Below are positions 9,491 through 19,175 of a stretch of 64,000 bases of DNA, piece by piece. The notes beneath the pieces are model-generated. The model made no database searches. It was not told the DNA's origin and saw nothing but the letters and a program-made list of their open reading frames with translations. A program made the position numbers and the translations under genes. The stretch covers positions 682,001 to 746,000 of the forward strand of contig NZ_NPKO01000002.1 in assembly GCF_008329605.1 (NCBI RefSeq). The letters are read 5' to 3'. The number at the start of each line of letters is the position of its first letter. Position 1 is the first letter of the stretch. The DNA comes from Mycolicibacterium sp. P9-64. GTDB taxonomy: Bacteria > Actinomycetota > Actinomycetes > Mycobacteriales > Mycobacteriaceae.

Positions 9491-10039
9491 TCACCAGTTG
9501 TGAAAGCCGCCTTCAGGTCCCAGCATGCGCTCGAGGCGCGTCCTGTTGATCTTGGCCAGCTCGTTGCGTAGCACCTTGCGCTCGGTCTCGACGTCGTTGT
9601 GCATGCGGTCGGACACCACGCCGAGAACGTCGGATGCAGCAAGCCCGCCGACGAACATGACGAATCCGAACCCGAACTTGTTGGCGTAGTCCCCGGCGGC
9701 GTTGGCCAGTCCAGCCATCACCTCGGCGTCGTCATCCCAGATCGCGCACTGCTCGGCTTGCGACTTCGCGCTGCGGGGCCGACGACCGACGCACGGGCAT
9801 GCGTCCAGAATCTGGTCGACCGTCGCCTCGGACAGGGAGAAGAGCAACGCGTCGGCACGACGGAACAGCGCGTCGTGATCGTCGTAAGCGCGGCCGCGCG
9901 CCAGGTCGCGGGCCAGCGCCAGACTGTTGCAGCACTCATAGAGCGCGTGGACGGCCTTGCGTTCCGGCAGCGCGTTGAACGCGTCGAGCCCGATCCCCTG
10001 ATGCAAGAGCACACAGCCATGATCGAAGGCCGAAGACAC
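9491..10039 (-). CDS. OHCU decarboxylase-like protein (uric acid pathway)
   Basis: A 182-residue protein matching 2-oxo-4-hydroxy-4-carboxy-5-ureidoimidazoline decarboxylase (UraD), the last step in making (S)-allantoin from urate. The pattern FNALPERKAVHALYECCNS, the block RSAKSQAEQ and the C-terminal ETERKVLRNELAKINRTRL fit the family. At the place where the family carries its catalytic His in an HP motif, this protein reads DACPCVG, so the His is replaced by Cys. No urate oxidase or allantoinase gene is adjacent, so the pathway role is open. Confidence 0.72.
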   Translation of the reverse strand: MSSAFDHGCVLLHQGIGLDAFNALPERKAVHALYECCNSLALARDLARGRAYDDHDALFRRADALLFSLSEATVDQILDACPCVGRRPRSAKSQAEQCAIWDDDAEVMAGLANAAGDYANKFGFGFVMFVGGLAASDVLGVVSDRMHNDVETERKVLRNELAKINRTRLERMLGPEGGFHNW

Positions 10040-10095
10040 GTATGGGTTACCCCGTGTTACGGCCGTGCTAAATCAGGGCGGGAGGCCCAAAAGGG

Positions 10096-10584
10096 CTAGT
10101 GCCCCGAGGTCTTGTACCGCTCGACCGAGCGCTGCAACTCGGCCTCGGCCTCCTCGCGGCCCGCCCAGTCGGCGGCCTTCACGAACTTGCCCGGCTCGAG
10201 ATCCTTGTAGTGCACGAAGAAGTGCTTGATCGCCTCGAGTTCGAACGGCGGCACGTCCGCGAGGTCCTGAATGTGGTCCCAGCGGGGATCGCCGGCAGGC
10301 ACGCAGAGCAGCTTGTCGTCGCCGCCCGCCTCGTCGGTCATCTTGAACATCGCGACGGGCCTGGCTTCGACGATGCAACCAGGGAAGACCGACTCGGGGA
10401 GCAGGACGAGGGCGTCCAGCGGATCGCCGTCCTCGCCGAGGGTGTTCTCGAAGAATCCGTAGTCCGCCGGGTAGCCGAACGCCGTGTAGAGGTAGCGGTC
10501 GAGCTTGACCCGGCCGGTCTCGTGATCCACTTCGTACTTGTTGCGCGAACCCTTAGGGATCTCGATGACGACGTCGAACTCCAC
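10096..10584 (-). CDS. ppa: Inorganic pyrophosphatase
   Basis: Soluble class I pyrophosphatase that hydrolyses PPi to two phosphates and drives nucleic-acid and other biosyntheses. The 162-residue length equals the mycobacterial enzyme (Rv3628). The family signature DGDPLDALV with its metal-binding aspartates, [11 protein letters not shown] near the N-terminus and the C-terminal VERYKTSGH are all present. The gene is divergent from dacB, as in M. tuberculosis, with about 118 bases between the start codons. Confidence 0.97.
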   Translation of the reverse strand: MEFDVVIEIPKGSRNKYEVDHETGRVKLDRYLYTAFGYPADYGFFENTLGEDGDPLDALVLLPESVFPGCIVEARPVAMFKMTDEAGGDDKLLCVPAGDPRWDHIQDLADVPPFELEAIKHFFVHYKDLEPGKFVKAADWAGREEAEAELQRSVERYKTSGH

Positions 10585-10702
10585 CGCCGCGGCTCCTTCA
10601 CATCTGCTGGGGTCGTCGGGTGACGACGCGGGCCCAGCTTAGACGGAGCGATATCCTGCACTACACGGGTTGCTCGGCAGCCCTCCCGATCCCAGGAGAC
10701 TC

Positions 10703-12091
10703 ATGCGGCCCGCTCGATGGCGTCGATCCACGCACGTGGTGATCGGCGTGGCGGTGCTACTGGTCGTGGCCGCGGTGGTCGCCGTGGCCGCCGTCGTCAC
10801 CTCGGGTGGCCATTCCACCAGCGACGCCGCGGCCGTCAAGCCGCAGCCGACGCCCGCGCTCGCCGCGCCCGGCGTCACCCCACTTTCCGACACCGCGCCC
10901 AAGCCGACGACCGACAAGCTCACCGCCGTCCTGGCGCCGTTGGTCGCCGATCCGAACCTTGGCATGTTCACCGGCCGCGTCACCGACGCGATCACCGGTG
11001 CGCAACTGTGGGCCCAGGGTGCGAACGTCCCGATGCAGCCCGCATCGGTCAACAAGCTGCTCACCACCGCCGCTGCGCTACTCACCCTCGACCGCGACGC
11101 ACGTCTGACGACGACGGTGCAGACCGACCCAGACGACCCTGGGCTGATCATCCTCAAGGGCGGCGGGGATCCCACCTTGTCGGCGGCACCGCCGTCGACG
11201 CCGACCTGGTACCGCGACGCCGCCCGGATCAGCGACCTCGCCGAACAGGTGCGCAAGGCGGGGGTCGCCGTCACTGCCGTCCAGGTCGACGCCACCGCGT
11301 TCAGCGGGCCGACCATGGCACCCGGGTGGGATCCGCTGGACATCCTCAACGGTGACATCGCTCCGATGGAGGCGGTCATGCTCGACGCAGGCCGAATCCA
11401 ACCCGTCAGCGTGGACTCGCGCCGGTCAGCCACCCCGGCACTCGATGCGGGCCGCGCCCTTGCCGCGGCGTTCGGGGTCGATGCTGCCGCGGTCACCTTC
11501 GTGCCCGCGCCGGTCGCGAACGCCAAGACCATCGCCACGGTGCAATCGCCGCCGCTGATGGAGCGGCTGCGCGAGATGATGAACGCCTCGGACAACGTGA
11601 TGGCCGAATCGATCGGCCGGGAGGTCGCCGCCGCCAAGGGCCGTCCGCAGAGCTTCACCGGCGGTGTGCAGGCCGTGTTGGGTGAACTCGACGCCGCCGG
11701 GATCGACACCACGGGCGCGACGCTCGTCGACTCCAGCGGGCTGTCGGTCGACGACAGGCTGACCGCCGAGACACTCGACGAGGTGGTGGGCGCCGCCGCC
11801 GGCGACAAGACACCAGAACTGCGCCCGCTCGTTGACGTCCTGCCGATCGCCGGGGGCAGCGGCACGCTGTCCAACCGGTACCTCGACACCGACGCAGGCC
11901 GCGCCGCCGCGGGGTTCCTCCGGGCCAAGACCGGCTCGCTGACCGGAACGAACACCCTGGCCGGCATCGTCACCGACGCCAGCGGGCGCGTTCTGACGTT
12001 TGCGCTGATGTCCAACAACGCAGGGCCCACCGGCCGCACCGCGATCGACGCGCTCGCCGCAAGCCTGCGCTCCTGCGGATGCGGCTCGTGA
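10703..12091 (+). CDS. dacB: D-alanyl-D-alanine carboxypeptidase/endopeptidase (PBP4 type)
   Basis: Periplasmic low-molecular-mass penicillin-binding protein (peptidase S13) that trims or cleaves peptidoglycan peptides; homologous to Rv3627c. The 462-residue protein has a single N-terminal hydrophobic helix (HVVIGVAVLLVVAAVVAVAA), then the three penicillin-binding motifs: SVNK at about 115-118, SDN at 296-298 and KTG at 409-411. The ATG at 10703 follows AGGAGAC and is preferred to an in-frame TTG at 10670. The 3' end overlaps the next gene by 13 bases. Confidence 0.94.
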   Translation: MRPARWRRSTHVVIGVAVLLVVAAVVAVAAVVTSGGHSTSDAAAVKPQPTPALAAPGVTPLSDTAPKPTTDKLTAVLAPLVADPNLGMFTGRVTDAITGAQLWAQGANVPMQPASVNKLLTTAAALLTLDRDARLTTTVQTDPDDPGLIILKGGGDPTLSAAPPSTPTWYRDAARISDLAEQVRKAGVAVTAVQVDATAFSGPTMAPGWDPLDILNGDIAPMEAVMLDAGRIQPVSVDSRRSATPALDAGRALAAAFGVDAAAVTFVPAPVANAKTIATVQSPPLMERLREMMNASDNVMAESIGREVAAAKGRPQSFTGGVQAVLGELDAAGIDTTGATLVDSSGLSVDDRLTAETLDEVVGAAAGDKTPELRPLVDVLPIAGGSGTLSNRYLDTDAGRAAAGFLRAKTGSLTGTNTLAGIVTDASGRVLTFALMSNNAGPTGRTAIDALAASLRSCGCGS

Positions 12092-13143
12092 GCCCGGCCG
12101 AGGCGCCCACCGTCGGACGCACCGTCGACTGGGGTTTCGCGGCCACCGTCGGCACCAAGCTGGTCCGGCCCGCGCCGCTCGTCACCGACTACACCCGCGA
12201 GCAGGCCATCGAGCAGTTGGCGGAATCGTCTCGCCGGGCGGAACTTCCGGTGCGTGACGTCACTGGGCTCAACGAGGGCGCTGCCGTTGCTGAAGCCCGG
12301 ATCATCGACCGCGGTGAATGGGTGCGCGCCGCAACGGAATCGATGCGCGCGATGACCGGCGGCGATGGCAAGTCCAGTGGTTTCATCACCGGCCGTGTCA
12401 CCGGCGCACAGACGGGCGCCGTGCTCGCCTACATCTCGTCGGGCATCCTCGGCCAGTACGACCCGTTCGCTTCGAGCGGGGGTGAGCTACTTCTGGTGTA
12501 CCCCAACGTGATCGCCGTCGAGCGGCAACTGCGTGTCTCGCCTGCCGACTTCCGTCTGTGGGTCTGCCTGCACGAGGTGACCCACCGGGTTCAGTTCAAG
12601 GCCAACCCGTGGCTGGCCGAGCACATGTCGAAATGCCTTGCCGTGCTCACCGACGACGGCGACCAGGACCCGGCCCAGGTCGTCGAGCGGCTGTTCGCGT
12701 TGGTCCGCAGTCGCCGCAACGGCAGCGAGGACGATCCACCCGACCCGAATTCCGAAGGTGTGCTTGGCATCCTGCGGGCCATCCAGTCCGAGCCGCAGCG
12801 TAAGGCGCTCGACCAGCTACTGGTGCTCGGCACGTTGCTCGAGGGGCACGCCGACCACGTGATGGACGCCGTCGGGCCCGCCGTGGTGCCGTCGGTCGAG
12901 ACCATCCGGCGTAGGTTCAATGAGCGCCGGATGAGCAAACAGCCACCGCTGCAACGTGTTCTGCGCACACTGCTCGGATTCGACGCCAAGATGAGCCAGT
13001 ACACCCGCGGCAAGGCCTTCGTCGACCACGTCGTGTCCGACGTTGGCATGGCCCGGTTCAACGCCGTGTGGTCGAGCCCCGAAACCCTGCCGCTGCCAAG
13101 CGAAATCGACGAGCCGCAACGATGGATCGACAGGGTTCTGTAG
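12079..13143 (+). CDS. Zinc-dependent metalloprotease-like protein (Rv3626c family)
   Basis: A conserved actinobacterial protein of 354 residues, homologous in order and sequence type to Rv3626c (DUF2342; some databases call it F420-biosynthesis-associated). The motif HEVTHRVQF fits the HExxH zinc site of metallopeptidases, followed by a downstream EGHADHVMD segment that could give the third ligand. The substrate is unknown and the F420 link is not evident here. It overlaps dacB upstream and tilS downstream, indicating one operon (dacB, this gene, tilS, hpt). Confidence 0.85.
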   Translation: MRLVSPAEAPTVGRTVDWGFAATVGTKLVRPAPLVTDYTREQAIEQLAESSRRAELPVRDVTGLNEGAAVAEARIIDRGEWVRAATESMRAMTGGDGKSSGFITGRVTGAQTGAVLAYISSGILGQYDPFASSGGELLLVYPNVIAVERQLRVSPADFRLWVCLHEVTHRVQFKANPWLAEHMSKCLAVLTDDGDQDPAQVVERLFALVRSRRNGSEDDPPDPNSEGVLGILRAIQSEPQRKALDQLLVLGTLLEGHADHVMDAVGPAVVPSVETIRRRFNERRMSKQPPLQRVLRTLLGFDAKMSQYTRGKAFVDHVVSDVGMARFNAVWSSPETLPLPSEIDEPQRWIDRVL

Positions 13144-14072
13144 CGACGCTGCGCAGGGCGGTCGCCGCGCTCGCCCGCACTCACCTCCCCGACGAAGGGC
13201 GGTGGTGCGTCGCGCTGTCGGGTGGTGCCGATTCCCTCGCGCTGACCGCCGTCGCCGCCGACCTTCGGCCCACCACGGCGCTGATCGTCGACCACGGATT
13301 GCAGGCCGGCTCAGCTGACGTCGCTGCCACCGCCCGCGAACAAGCGTTGACACTGGGATGTGTTGACGCCCAAGTGCTCAACGTCGACGTCGGATCGGCA
13401 GGTGGTCCCGAATCCGCGGCGAGAACCGCCCGCTACGCGGCCCTCGACACTGCCCGCGACGGCGCACCGGTGCTACTGGCGCACACGCTCGACGACCAGG
13501 CCGAGACCGTGCTGCTCGGTCTTGGCCGCGGCTCGGGCGCCAGGTCGATCGCCGGGATGCGGCCATGGGATCCGCCATGGCTCCGGCCGCTTCTCGGCGT
13601 GCGACGCGCAGACACGCACACCGCCTGCGCGCAGCTGGGGCTAGTGCCGTGGCAGGACCCCCACAACGTCGATCCCCGGTTCACCAGGGTGCGGCTGCGC
13701 GCGGAGGTGCTGCCGCTCCTGGAGGACGTGCTGGGCGGCGGAGTCGCCGAGGCGCTGGCCCGTACGGCCGCGGCGTTGCGCGAGGACAACGACGCCCTGG
13801 ACGGACAGGCGGCGACGGTGGCCGTCGGAGACGGGTCGGACACCAGGCGGCTCGCCGACCTGCCCGCAGCCGTCCGGCGCCGGGTCATCAGGGCGTGGTT
13901 GCTGACCAGCGGGGCGAGCGACCTCACCGACGTCCAGATCCGCGCCGTGGACCGCCTCGTCACCGACTGGCGCGGGCAGGGCGGCGTCGCCGTCGGCTCC
14001 CCGCTGCGCAACGAGCGGCTCTTCGCGGGCCGCCGCGACGGGGTCCTGATCACCTACCGCGAGCCGGTCTGA
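13122..14072 (+). CDS. tilS: tRNA(Ile)-lysidine synthase
   Basis: Converts the wobble cytidine of the AUA-reading tRNA-Ile to lysidine, which sets both codon reading and charging; an essential function. The 316-residue protein has the N-type ATP-pyrophosphatase P-loop SGGADSL near the N-terminus, the [19 protein letters not shown] block and conserved RPLLGVRR. The ATG at 13122 lies inside the end of the previous gene (22-base overlap). The homologue is Rv3625c (mesJ). Confidence 0.94.
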   Translation: MDRQGSVATLRRAVAALARTHLPDEGRWCVALSGGADSLALTAVAADLRPTTALIVDHGLQAGSADVAATAREQALTLGCVDAQVLNVDVGSAGGPESAARTARYAALDTARDGAPVLLAHTLDDQAETVLLGLGRGSGARSIAGMRPWDPPWLRPLLGVRRADTHTACAQLGLVPWQDPHNVDPRFTRVRLRAEVLPLLEDVLGGGVAEALARTAAALREDNDALDGQAATVAVGDGSDTRRLADLPAAVRRRVIRAWLLTSGASDLTDVQIRAVDRLVTDWRGQGGVAVGSPLRNERLFAGRRDGVLITYREPV

Positions 14073-14130
14073 GCCGTCCGGCTCGGGCGCCGTATTGGTC
14101 GCGGAGGTGCTGACGTGGCACGCTGTTGCC

Positions 14131-14721
14131 GTGCCTGCAGATCCTGCCGCCGAGCTGTACCCGGGTGACATCAAGTCCGTGTTGCTCTCCGAGGACGATG
14201 TTCAGGCCCGCGTCGCCGAATTGGGTAGGGAGCTCGCCGAGACCTACCGGGACGCCGTCGCCGAGAACGGCCAGGATCTTCTGCTGGTGACGGTGCTCAA
14301 GGGCGCGGTCATGTTCGTCACCGACCTGGCCCGCGCCATCCCGCTGCCCACCCAACTCGAGTTCATGGCGGTCAGTTCGTACGGGTCGTCGACATCGTCG
14401 TCGGGCGTGGTGCGCATCCTCAAGGATCTCGACCGCGACATCAACGACCGCGACGTGCTGATCGTCGAGGACATCGTCGACTCCGGCCTGACCCTGTCTT
14501 GGCTGCTCCGCAACCTCGCCACGCGCCACCCGCGGTCGCTGCGAGTGTGCACCCTGCTTCGCAAGCCCGACGCCATGCGCGCCGACGTCGACATCTCCTA
14601 CATCGGCTTCGACATCCCCAACGAGTTCGTCGTCGGGTACGGACTCGATTACGCCGAGCGCTACCGCGACCTGCGTTACATCGGCACTCTCGACCCAAAG
14701 GTCTACGAAGCCGACGGCTAA
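14131..14721 (+). CDS. hpt: Hypoxanthine phosphoribosyltransferase
   Basis: Purine salvage enzyme joining hypoxanthine or guanine to PRPP. The PRPP-binding motif [14 protein letters not shown] is plain, and [16 protein letters not shown] at the start matches the mycobacterial protein. I chose the GTG at 14131, giving 196 residues; GTG 14107 or TTG 14095 in the same frame are possible and would add 8-12 residues. It is the last gene of the dacB-tilS run. Its stop codon overlaps the end of a TnpB fragment on the other strand. Confidence 0.94.
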   Translation: MPADPAAELYPGDIKSVLLSEDDVQARVAELGRELAETYRDAVAENGQDLLLVTVLKGAVMFVTDLARAIPLPTQLEFMAVSSYGSSTSSSGVVRILKDLDRDINDRDVLIVEDIVDSGLTLSWLLRNLATRHPRSLRVCTLLRKPDAMRADVDISYIGFDIPNEFVVGYGLDYAERYRDLRYIGTLDPKVYEADG

Positions 14722-14996
14722 GGCGTGTCGAATACTTCGACGGTACCGTCGCCGCGGACGCTGAACAGCCTGCCGGCGTCGGCGGTCTTCGTCCACCCGT
14801 TGAACGCATTGACCAGATCGAAACCCGTCCATGGCGCCTTAATGCTCGGGTCGGTCTTGCGTTGGGTAAGCGCGGTTTTCACCATCGCCAGGCACTGATT
14901 GAACGCGAACCGTGACGCTCCGGAATGTCGAGCCAGCACGTCACGCTGCTCGACGGTTGGGTCGAGACAGAACCGGAACGTCGTGTGGCGAGTCAT
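14718..14996 (-). pseudogene. TnpB (IS200/IS605 OrfB) fragment, N-terminal part only
   Basis: About 93 residues matching only the N-terminal helix-turn-helix region of IS605-type OrfB/TnpB proteins: TFRFCLDPTVEQRDVLARH and GASRFAFNQCLAMVKTAL, then the mycobacterial-type block FDLVNAFNGWTKTADAGRLF. Intact TnpB has roughly 400 residues with a RuvC-like nuclease; all of that is missing. The frame ends inside the stop codon of hpt, so a deletion probably joined the remnant to hpt. An upstream in-frame start at 15029 is possible. No IS end or tnpA was found. Confidence 0.75.
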
Positions 14997-15165
14997 CTCA
15001 GCGATGAGCATCCCACCGCTCACCGACAAACCCCAGATGCACGGGCGACGGTTTCACCGTCCGGACACAACGCTCGATGACCGAAGCCGACGTCGAGGTC
15101 GACCCCGCACGTGCCTTTCCGGGGTACTCGTTCTCAAGTGATCGCTCTAGGCGCAAGATGAGGTG

Positions 15166-17400
15166 ATGACCCGGTCAGCCCTGCGCATCTGCCCGTTCTG
15201 CGAAGCCACCTGCGGCCTCACCCTCGAGATCGACGACGAAGCCGCGCGGGTGACCGCGGCCCGCGGCGACCGCGACGACGTCTTCAGCGCCGGTTTCATC
15301 TGCCCGAAGGGCGCCAGCTTCGGCGAACTGGACGGCGACCCCGACCGATTGACCGGCCCACTGGTCCGCCGCGACGGCGAGCTCGTCGAAGTCAGCTGGG
15401 ACGAGGCGTTCGAGGCAGCCGCGCGCGGCCTGTCCGCCGTGGTCGCCGAGAGCGGCGGCGAGTCGGTGGCCGTCTACTTCGGCAACCCCAACGCGCACAC
15501 CATCGCCGGCTCGCTCTACGTCCCGCTGATCGTGCGCGGGCTCGGCACCCATCAGGTCTACTCGGCGAGCACGCTCGATCAGATGCCCAAGCACGTCTCG
15601 CTGGGCTTCATGTTCGGCAGCCCGGTGGCGTTCACCGTTCCCGACCTCGACCGCACCGACTACCTCGTCGTCATCGGCGCGAATCCGTTGGTGTCCAACG
15701 GAAGTCTGGCCACCGCCGCAGACTTCGGCGGCAAGCTCAAGGCGCTGCGCAAGCGCGGAGGCCGGCTGGTGGTGATCGACCCGGCCCGCACCCGCACGGC
15801 CGCGATGGCGGACCGCCACCTCGCGCCGCGCCCAGGAACCGATGCGGCGCTGCTCTTCGCCGTGGTGCACACCCTGTTCGACGAGGGCCTCGTCGATCTC
15901 GGCGACGTCGCCGAGCACGTCGCCGGGGTCGACGACGTCCGCGCGCTGGCCACCGATTTCGCGCCGGAGGTCGTCGCCGCCCGCTGCGGGGTGTCCGCGG
16001 AGGACATCCGGATCCTGGCGCGCGAGATCGCCGCGGCACCCACTGCTGCCGTGTACGGCCGGATGGGCACGTCCACAGTCGAATTCGGCACCGTTGGCAG
16101 CTGGCTCGTCGACGTCATCAACGTCCTGACCGGCAATCTGGACCGGCCTGGCGGTGCGATGTTCGCGCAGTCACCGGTGGGGCCCGCCGCCCGCCCGCCT
16201 AAACCAGGCAAGGGCTTCCGCACCGGGCGGTGGCACAGCCGCGTCTCCGGCCATCCCGAGGCGCTCTCCGAACTCCCCGCCGCTGCGCTGCCCGAGGAGA
16301 TCGACACCGAGGGCGACGGTCAGGTCAAGGCCGTCATCACCATCGCGGGCAACCCAGTGCTGTCCGCCCCCGACGGCGACCGGCTCAGCCGCGCCCTCGA
16401 AGGCGTCGGCTTCATGCTCAGCATCGACCCCTACCTCAACGAGACCACCCGGCACGCCGACGTGATCCTTCCGCCGCCACCGCCGTCGCGCAGCGCCCAC
16501 TTCGACGTCGCGCTGAGCAACCTGTCGGTGCGCAACAATGCGCGCTACTCGCTGCCGGTACTGCCGCTCGACGCGGGTCGCCCCGACGAGCCCGAGATCC
16601 TGGCCCGCATCGCGCTGATCCTCTACGGCCTTGGACCGTTCACCGATCCCGCGCTCGTCGACGAGCAGGTGATCGCCGCGACGCTGACCAAGGAGACCGC
16701 GGATCCCGATTCGCCGGTGGCCGGTCGCGCCGTCGACGAGTTGACCGCCATGCTGCCGCAGGAGCGGGGTTACGAACGCCGGCTGGACATGATGCTGCGG
16801 CTGGGCCCGTACGGAGATGCCTTCGGCGCGAAACCCGATGGCCTGACCCTGAATCGACTCAAGGACGCCCCGCACGGCATCGACTTCGGCCCGCTGCGGC
16901 CGCGCCTGACCGAGGTGCTGCGAACACCGTCGGGCAAGGTGGAACTCGCGCCCGAGCCGATAGTGGCCGACGTGGCCAGACTGCGCGCATCGCTCGATCG
17001 GGACGCCGACGACTTCGTTCTGATCGGCCGCCGTCACCTGCGGTCCAACAACAGCTGGATGCACAACGTGCCGGCGCTGGCGGGTGGCACGAACCGCTGC
17101 ACGCTGCAGATCCACCCGGACGATGCGTCAGCTCTCGGCGTCACGGACAGGGCGCGCATCAAGGGGCCCGGCGGGGAGCTGGAGGCACCCGTCGAGCTCA
17201 CCGGCGACATCCGGCGCGGCGTCGTCTCGCTGCCGCACGGTTGGGGGCACGACCGCGCCGGAACCAGGCAGACGGTGGCCGAAGGCCAGCCCGGCGTCAA
17301 CGTCAACCAACTCAACGACGGATCATCGCTGGACCCGCTGTCGGGAACCGCGGTGCTGAACGGGATCCCGGTCCAGATCAGTCCGGTATCGACGATCTAG
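15166..17400 (+). CDS. Molybdopterin-dependent oxidoreductase with 4Fe-4S site (Rv0197-like)
   Basis: A 744-residue cytoplasmic-type oxidoreductase of the DMSO reductase/formate dehydrogenase superfamily. The N-terminal iron-sulfur motif is CPFCEATC with a fourth Cys in FICPKG. Central blocks such as VIGANPLVSNGSL and VIDPARTRTAAMAD bind the bis-MGD cofactor, and a C-terminal molydopterin dinucleotide-binding domain includes LRSNNSWMHN. No Tat signal is seen. The best recalled homologue is Rv0197, of unknown substrate, which in M. tuberculosis lies elsewhere, so this copy is out of the reference order. GTG 15163 is an equally possible start. Its stop codon overlaps that of lpqG. Confidence 0.88.
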   Translation: MTRSALRICPFCEATCGLTLEIDDEAARVTAARGDRDDVFSAGFICPKGASFGELDGDPDRLTGPLVRRDGELVEVSWDEAFEAAARGLSAVVAESGGESVAVYFGNPNAHTIAGSLYVPLIVRGLGTHQVYSASTLDQMPKHVSLGFMFGSPVAFTVPDLDRTDYLVVIGANPLVSNGSLATAADFGGKLKALRKRGGRLVVIDPARTRTAAMADRHLAPRPGTDAALLFAVVHTLFDEGLVDLGDVAEHVAGVDDVRALATDFAPEVVAARCGVSAEDIRILAREIAAAPTAAVYGRMGTSTVEFGTVGSWLVDVINVLTGNLDRPGGAMFAQSPVGPAARPPKPGKGFRTGRWHSRVSGHPEALSELPAAALPEEIDTEGDGQVKAVITIAGNPVLSAPDGDRLSRALEGVGFMLSIDPYLNETTRHADVILPPPPPSRSAHFDVALSNLSVRNNARYSLPVLPLDAGRPDEPEILARIALILYGLGPFTDPALVDEQVIAATLTKETADPDSPVAGRAVDELTAMLPQERGYERRLDMMLRLGPYGDAFGAKPDGLTLNRLKDAPHGIDFGPLRPRLTEVLRTPSGKVELAPEPIVADVARLRASLDRDADDFVLIGRRHLRSNNSWMHNVPALAGGTNRCTLQIHPDDASALGVTDRARIKGPGGELEAPVELTGDIRRGVVSLPHGWGHDRAGTRQTVAEGQPGVNVNQLNDGSSLDPLSGTAVLNGIPVQISPVSTI

Positions 17401-18140
17401 ACGAGCTCCCAGACCGCCGTCACCGAGAAACCGACGGTCTGCTGGCCAGGCTGGATCGGCACGGCAGCCTCCGCCATCGCGTCGTACCGGGGCATCGGCG
17501 TAGGAGGCGGGGGCAGGGCACCCGCCTCGGAGATCGAGATGACCTTGCCCAGTTTCAGCCCGGACAACTGCGCATACTGCTCGGCGCGATCCTTGGCGTC
17601 GTTGAATGCGTGCGCACGCGCGTCCTTCACCAGCTGCGAGTCGTCCTCGATGGACAGGTTCACCGAGTTGATCCGCGTGGCGTTGCCGCCCGCGGTCTGA
17701 ATCGCCGTGATCACGCCCGAGGCGACGTCGAACTTGCGGACCTTCACCTCGATCGAGTTGTTCGCCCGATACGCCGTGATGACGGAGTTGTCGCCGTACT
17801 GCGGCTGCAGGGTCACGCCGGTGGTGCTGATGTCCTTGGCGTCGACGCCCTGGTTCTTCACGGCGTCGAGTACGGCGTTCATCCGGTCGTTGCTCTGGTT
17901 CAGCGCGGCGGTGGTATCGGACGCGATGGTCTCGATCGCGGCGTCGACGGTGACGGTGTCCGGCGTGCCCTCCACCTTGCCCGAGCCGACCACGGTGACC
18001 TGCCGGACGTGGGCGTCGGTGCCGGTCCCCGCGGGCGGTCCCGACGACGAATCACACGCTGAGAGCCCTACCATCGCAAGGCCTGCCACGGCGAGCACGA
18101 GCAGTCGAGTGGGCGTCTTCGTCCGTGCGGCGATCGGCAT
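17397..18140 (-). CDS. lpqG: SIMPL-domain lipoprotein LpqG
   Basis: Cell-envelope lipoprotein of 247 residues with a basic N-terminus, a hydrophobic stretch and a lipobox VGLSAC (lipidated Cys at about 29), followed by a SIMPL/DUF541 domain (RQVTVVGSGKVEGTPDTVTV and the C-terminal QQTVGFSVTAVWELV). The sequence and position relative to hpt match Rv3623 (lpqG). SIMPL proteins are periplasmic; their molecular role is poorly defined. Confidence 0.9.
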   Translation of the reverse strand: MPIAARTKTPTRLLVLAVAGLAMVGLSACDSSSGPPAGTGTDAHVRQVTVVGSGKVEGTPDTVTVDAAIETIASDTTAALNQSNDRMNAVLDAVKNQGVDAKDISTTGVTLQPQYGDNSVITAYRANNSIEVKVRKFDVASGVITAIQTAGGNATRINSVNLSIEDDSQLVKDARAHAFNDAKDRAEQYAQLSGLKLGKVISISEAGALPPPPTPMPRYDAMAEAAVPIQPGQQTVGFSVTAVWELV

Positions 18141-18149
18141 ACAGGCACC

Positions 18150-19175
18150 CTACAGATCCGGCACGACCAGGATCTTGCAATGCCGGTCCGGGTCGGCCAG
18201 CTCGTCGAACGCCCCGCCGACCGCGTCCAGACCCACCTCGCCGGTGATCATCGGGGCCACGTTCACCTCACCCTCGGCGATCGACCGCAGCGAGCTCGCG
18301 AACTCCGCGGGGTCGTAGCCGAACACGAACTGCACGTTGATCTCCTTGGCAATCCCGAAGAACGGATGCACCGCGTCGGGCTGCATGCAGACGCCCGCGA
18401 CGACGAGCCGGGTCCGGCTCGGCGCCCTGCGGAAGACGTCGTCGATGACGCCAGGCGCACCGACCGCCTCGAAGACGACGGCGGGTGACGTCGAATCGAA
18501 CGGTGAGCCCGCAGCCGGGTCGACGGTGCGGTGCGCCCCGACGGTCGACGCCAGCTCGCGGCGCTTCGCCGAGAAGTCGGACGCCACAATCGTTTCCACG
18601 CCGCGGGCCGTCAGTGCCGCGATGATCGCGATCCCGATCGGTCCACATCCGATCACCAGGGCCGTCTCACCGGGGGTGATGCCGGACTTGTTGACCGCAT
18701 GCAGGCCCACCGCAACGGGTTCGGTGAGCGCCGCATGCCTGGCGTCGAGCCCGTTGGGCACCGGCAGCAGCAGCGGCGCCGACAACAGCATCCGTTCGGC
18801 GTAACCGCCGAGTGTGCGGTTGCTGTAGACGATCATCTCCACGCCCGCCTGGGACAGCAGCACCGGCACGGACGTGACCAGGGTGCCCGCCGGTGGCGCC
18901 TCGGTGCCCGGTCCTGCATCGAGGATCTCGGCGCTGAACTCGTGGCCCATGAACACGTCCGCCCCGAGGTCCACGGAAACACCCGCTCCGTCGGGCAGAC
19001 CCTCCAGCTGCGCGCTTGCCGCCAGCACGTCGTCCCCGTGCTTGGCGAAGTGCAGGTCAGACCCGCAGATCCCGCACGCCTTGACGTCGACCAACACCTG
19101 TCCCGGCCCAGGGGCCGGCTCGGGAAGGTCGTCGCGGTAGACCATGCGTCCGCCGCGCAGTACCGCGCCGCGCAT
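18150..19175 (-). CDS. Zinc-dependent alcohol dehydrogenase
   Basis: Medium-chain dehydrogenase of 341 residues. Zinc and catalytic features include CGICGSDLHF and GHEFSAEIL; the NAD(P)-binding loop is VIGCGPIGIA. Structural-zinc cysteines of the usual lobe are largely lacking. The ATG at 19175 overlaps the monooxygenase stop (TGATG), which sets the start. As third gene of an operon with an epoxide hydrolase and a luciferase-like monooxygenase it probably oxidises the diol or alcohol made by them. It has no counterpart at this place in M. tuberculosis. Confidence 0.88.
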   Translation of the reverse strand: MRGAVLRGGRMVYRDDLPEPAPGPGQVLVDVKACGICGSDLHFAKHGDDVLAASAQLEGLPDGAGVSVDLGADVFMGHEFSAEILDAGPGTEAPPAGTLVTSVPVLLSQAGVEMIVYSNRTLGGYAERMLLSAPLLLPVPNGLDARHAALTEPVAVGLHAVNKSGITPGETALVIGCGPIGIAIIAALTARGVETIVASDFSAKRRELASTVGAHRTVDPAAGSPFDSTSPAVVFEAVGAPGVIDDVFRRAPSRTRLVVAGVCMQPDAVHPFFGIAKEINVQFVFGYDPAEFASSLRSIAEGEVNVAPMITGEVGLDAVGGAFDELADPDRHCKILVVPDL

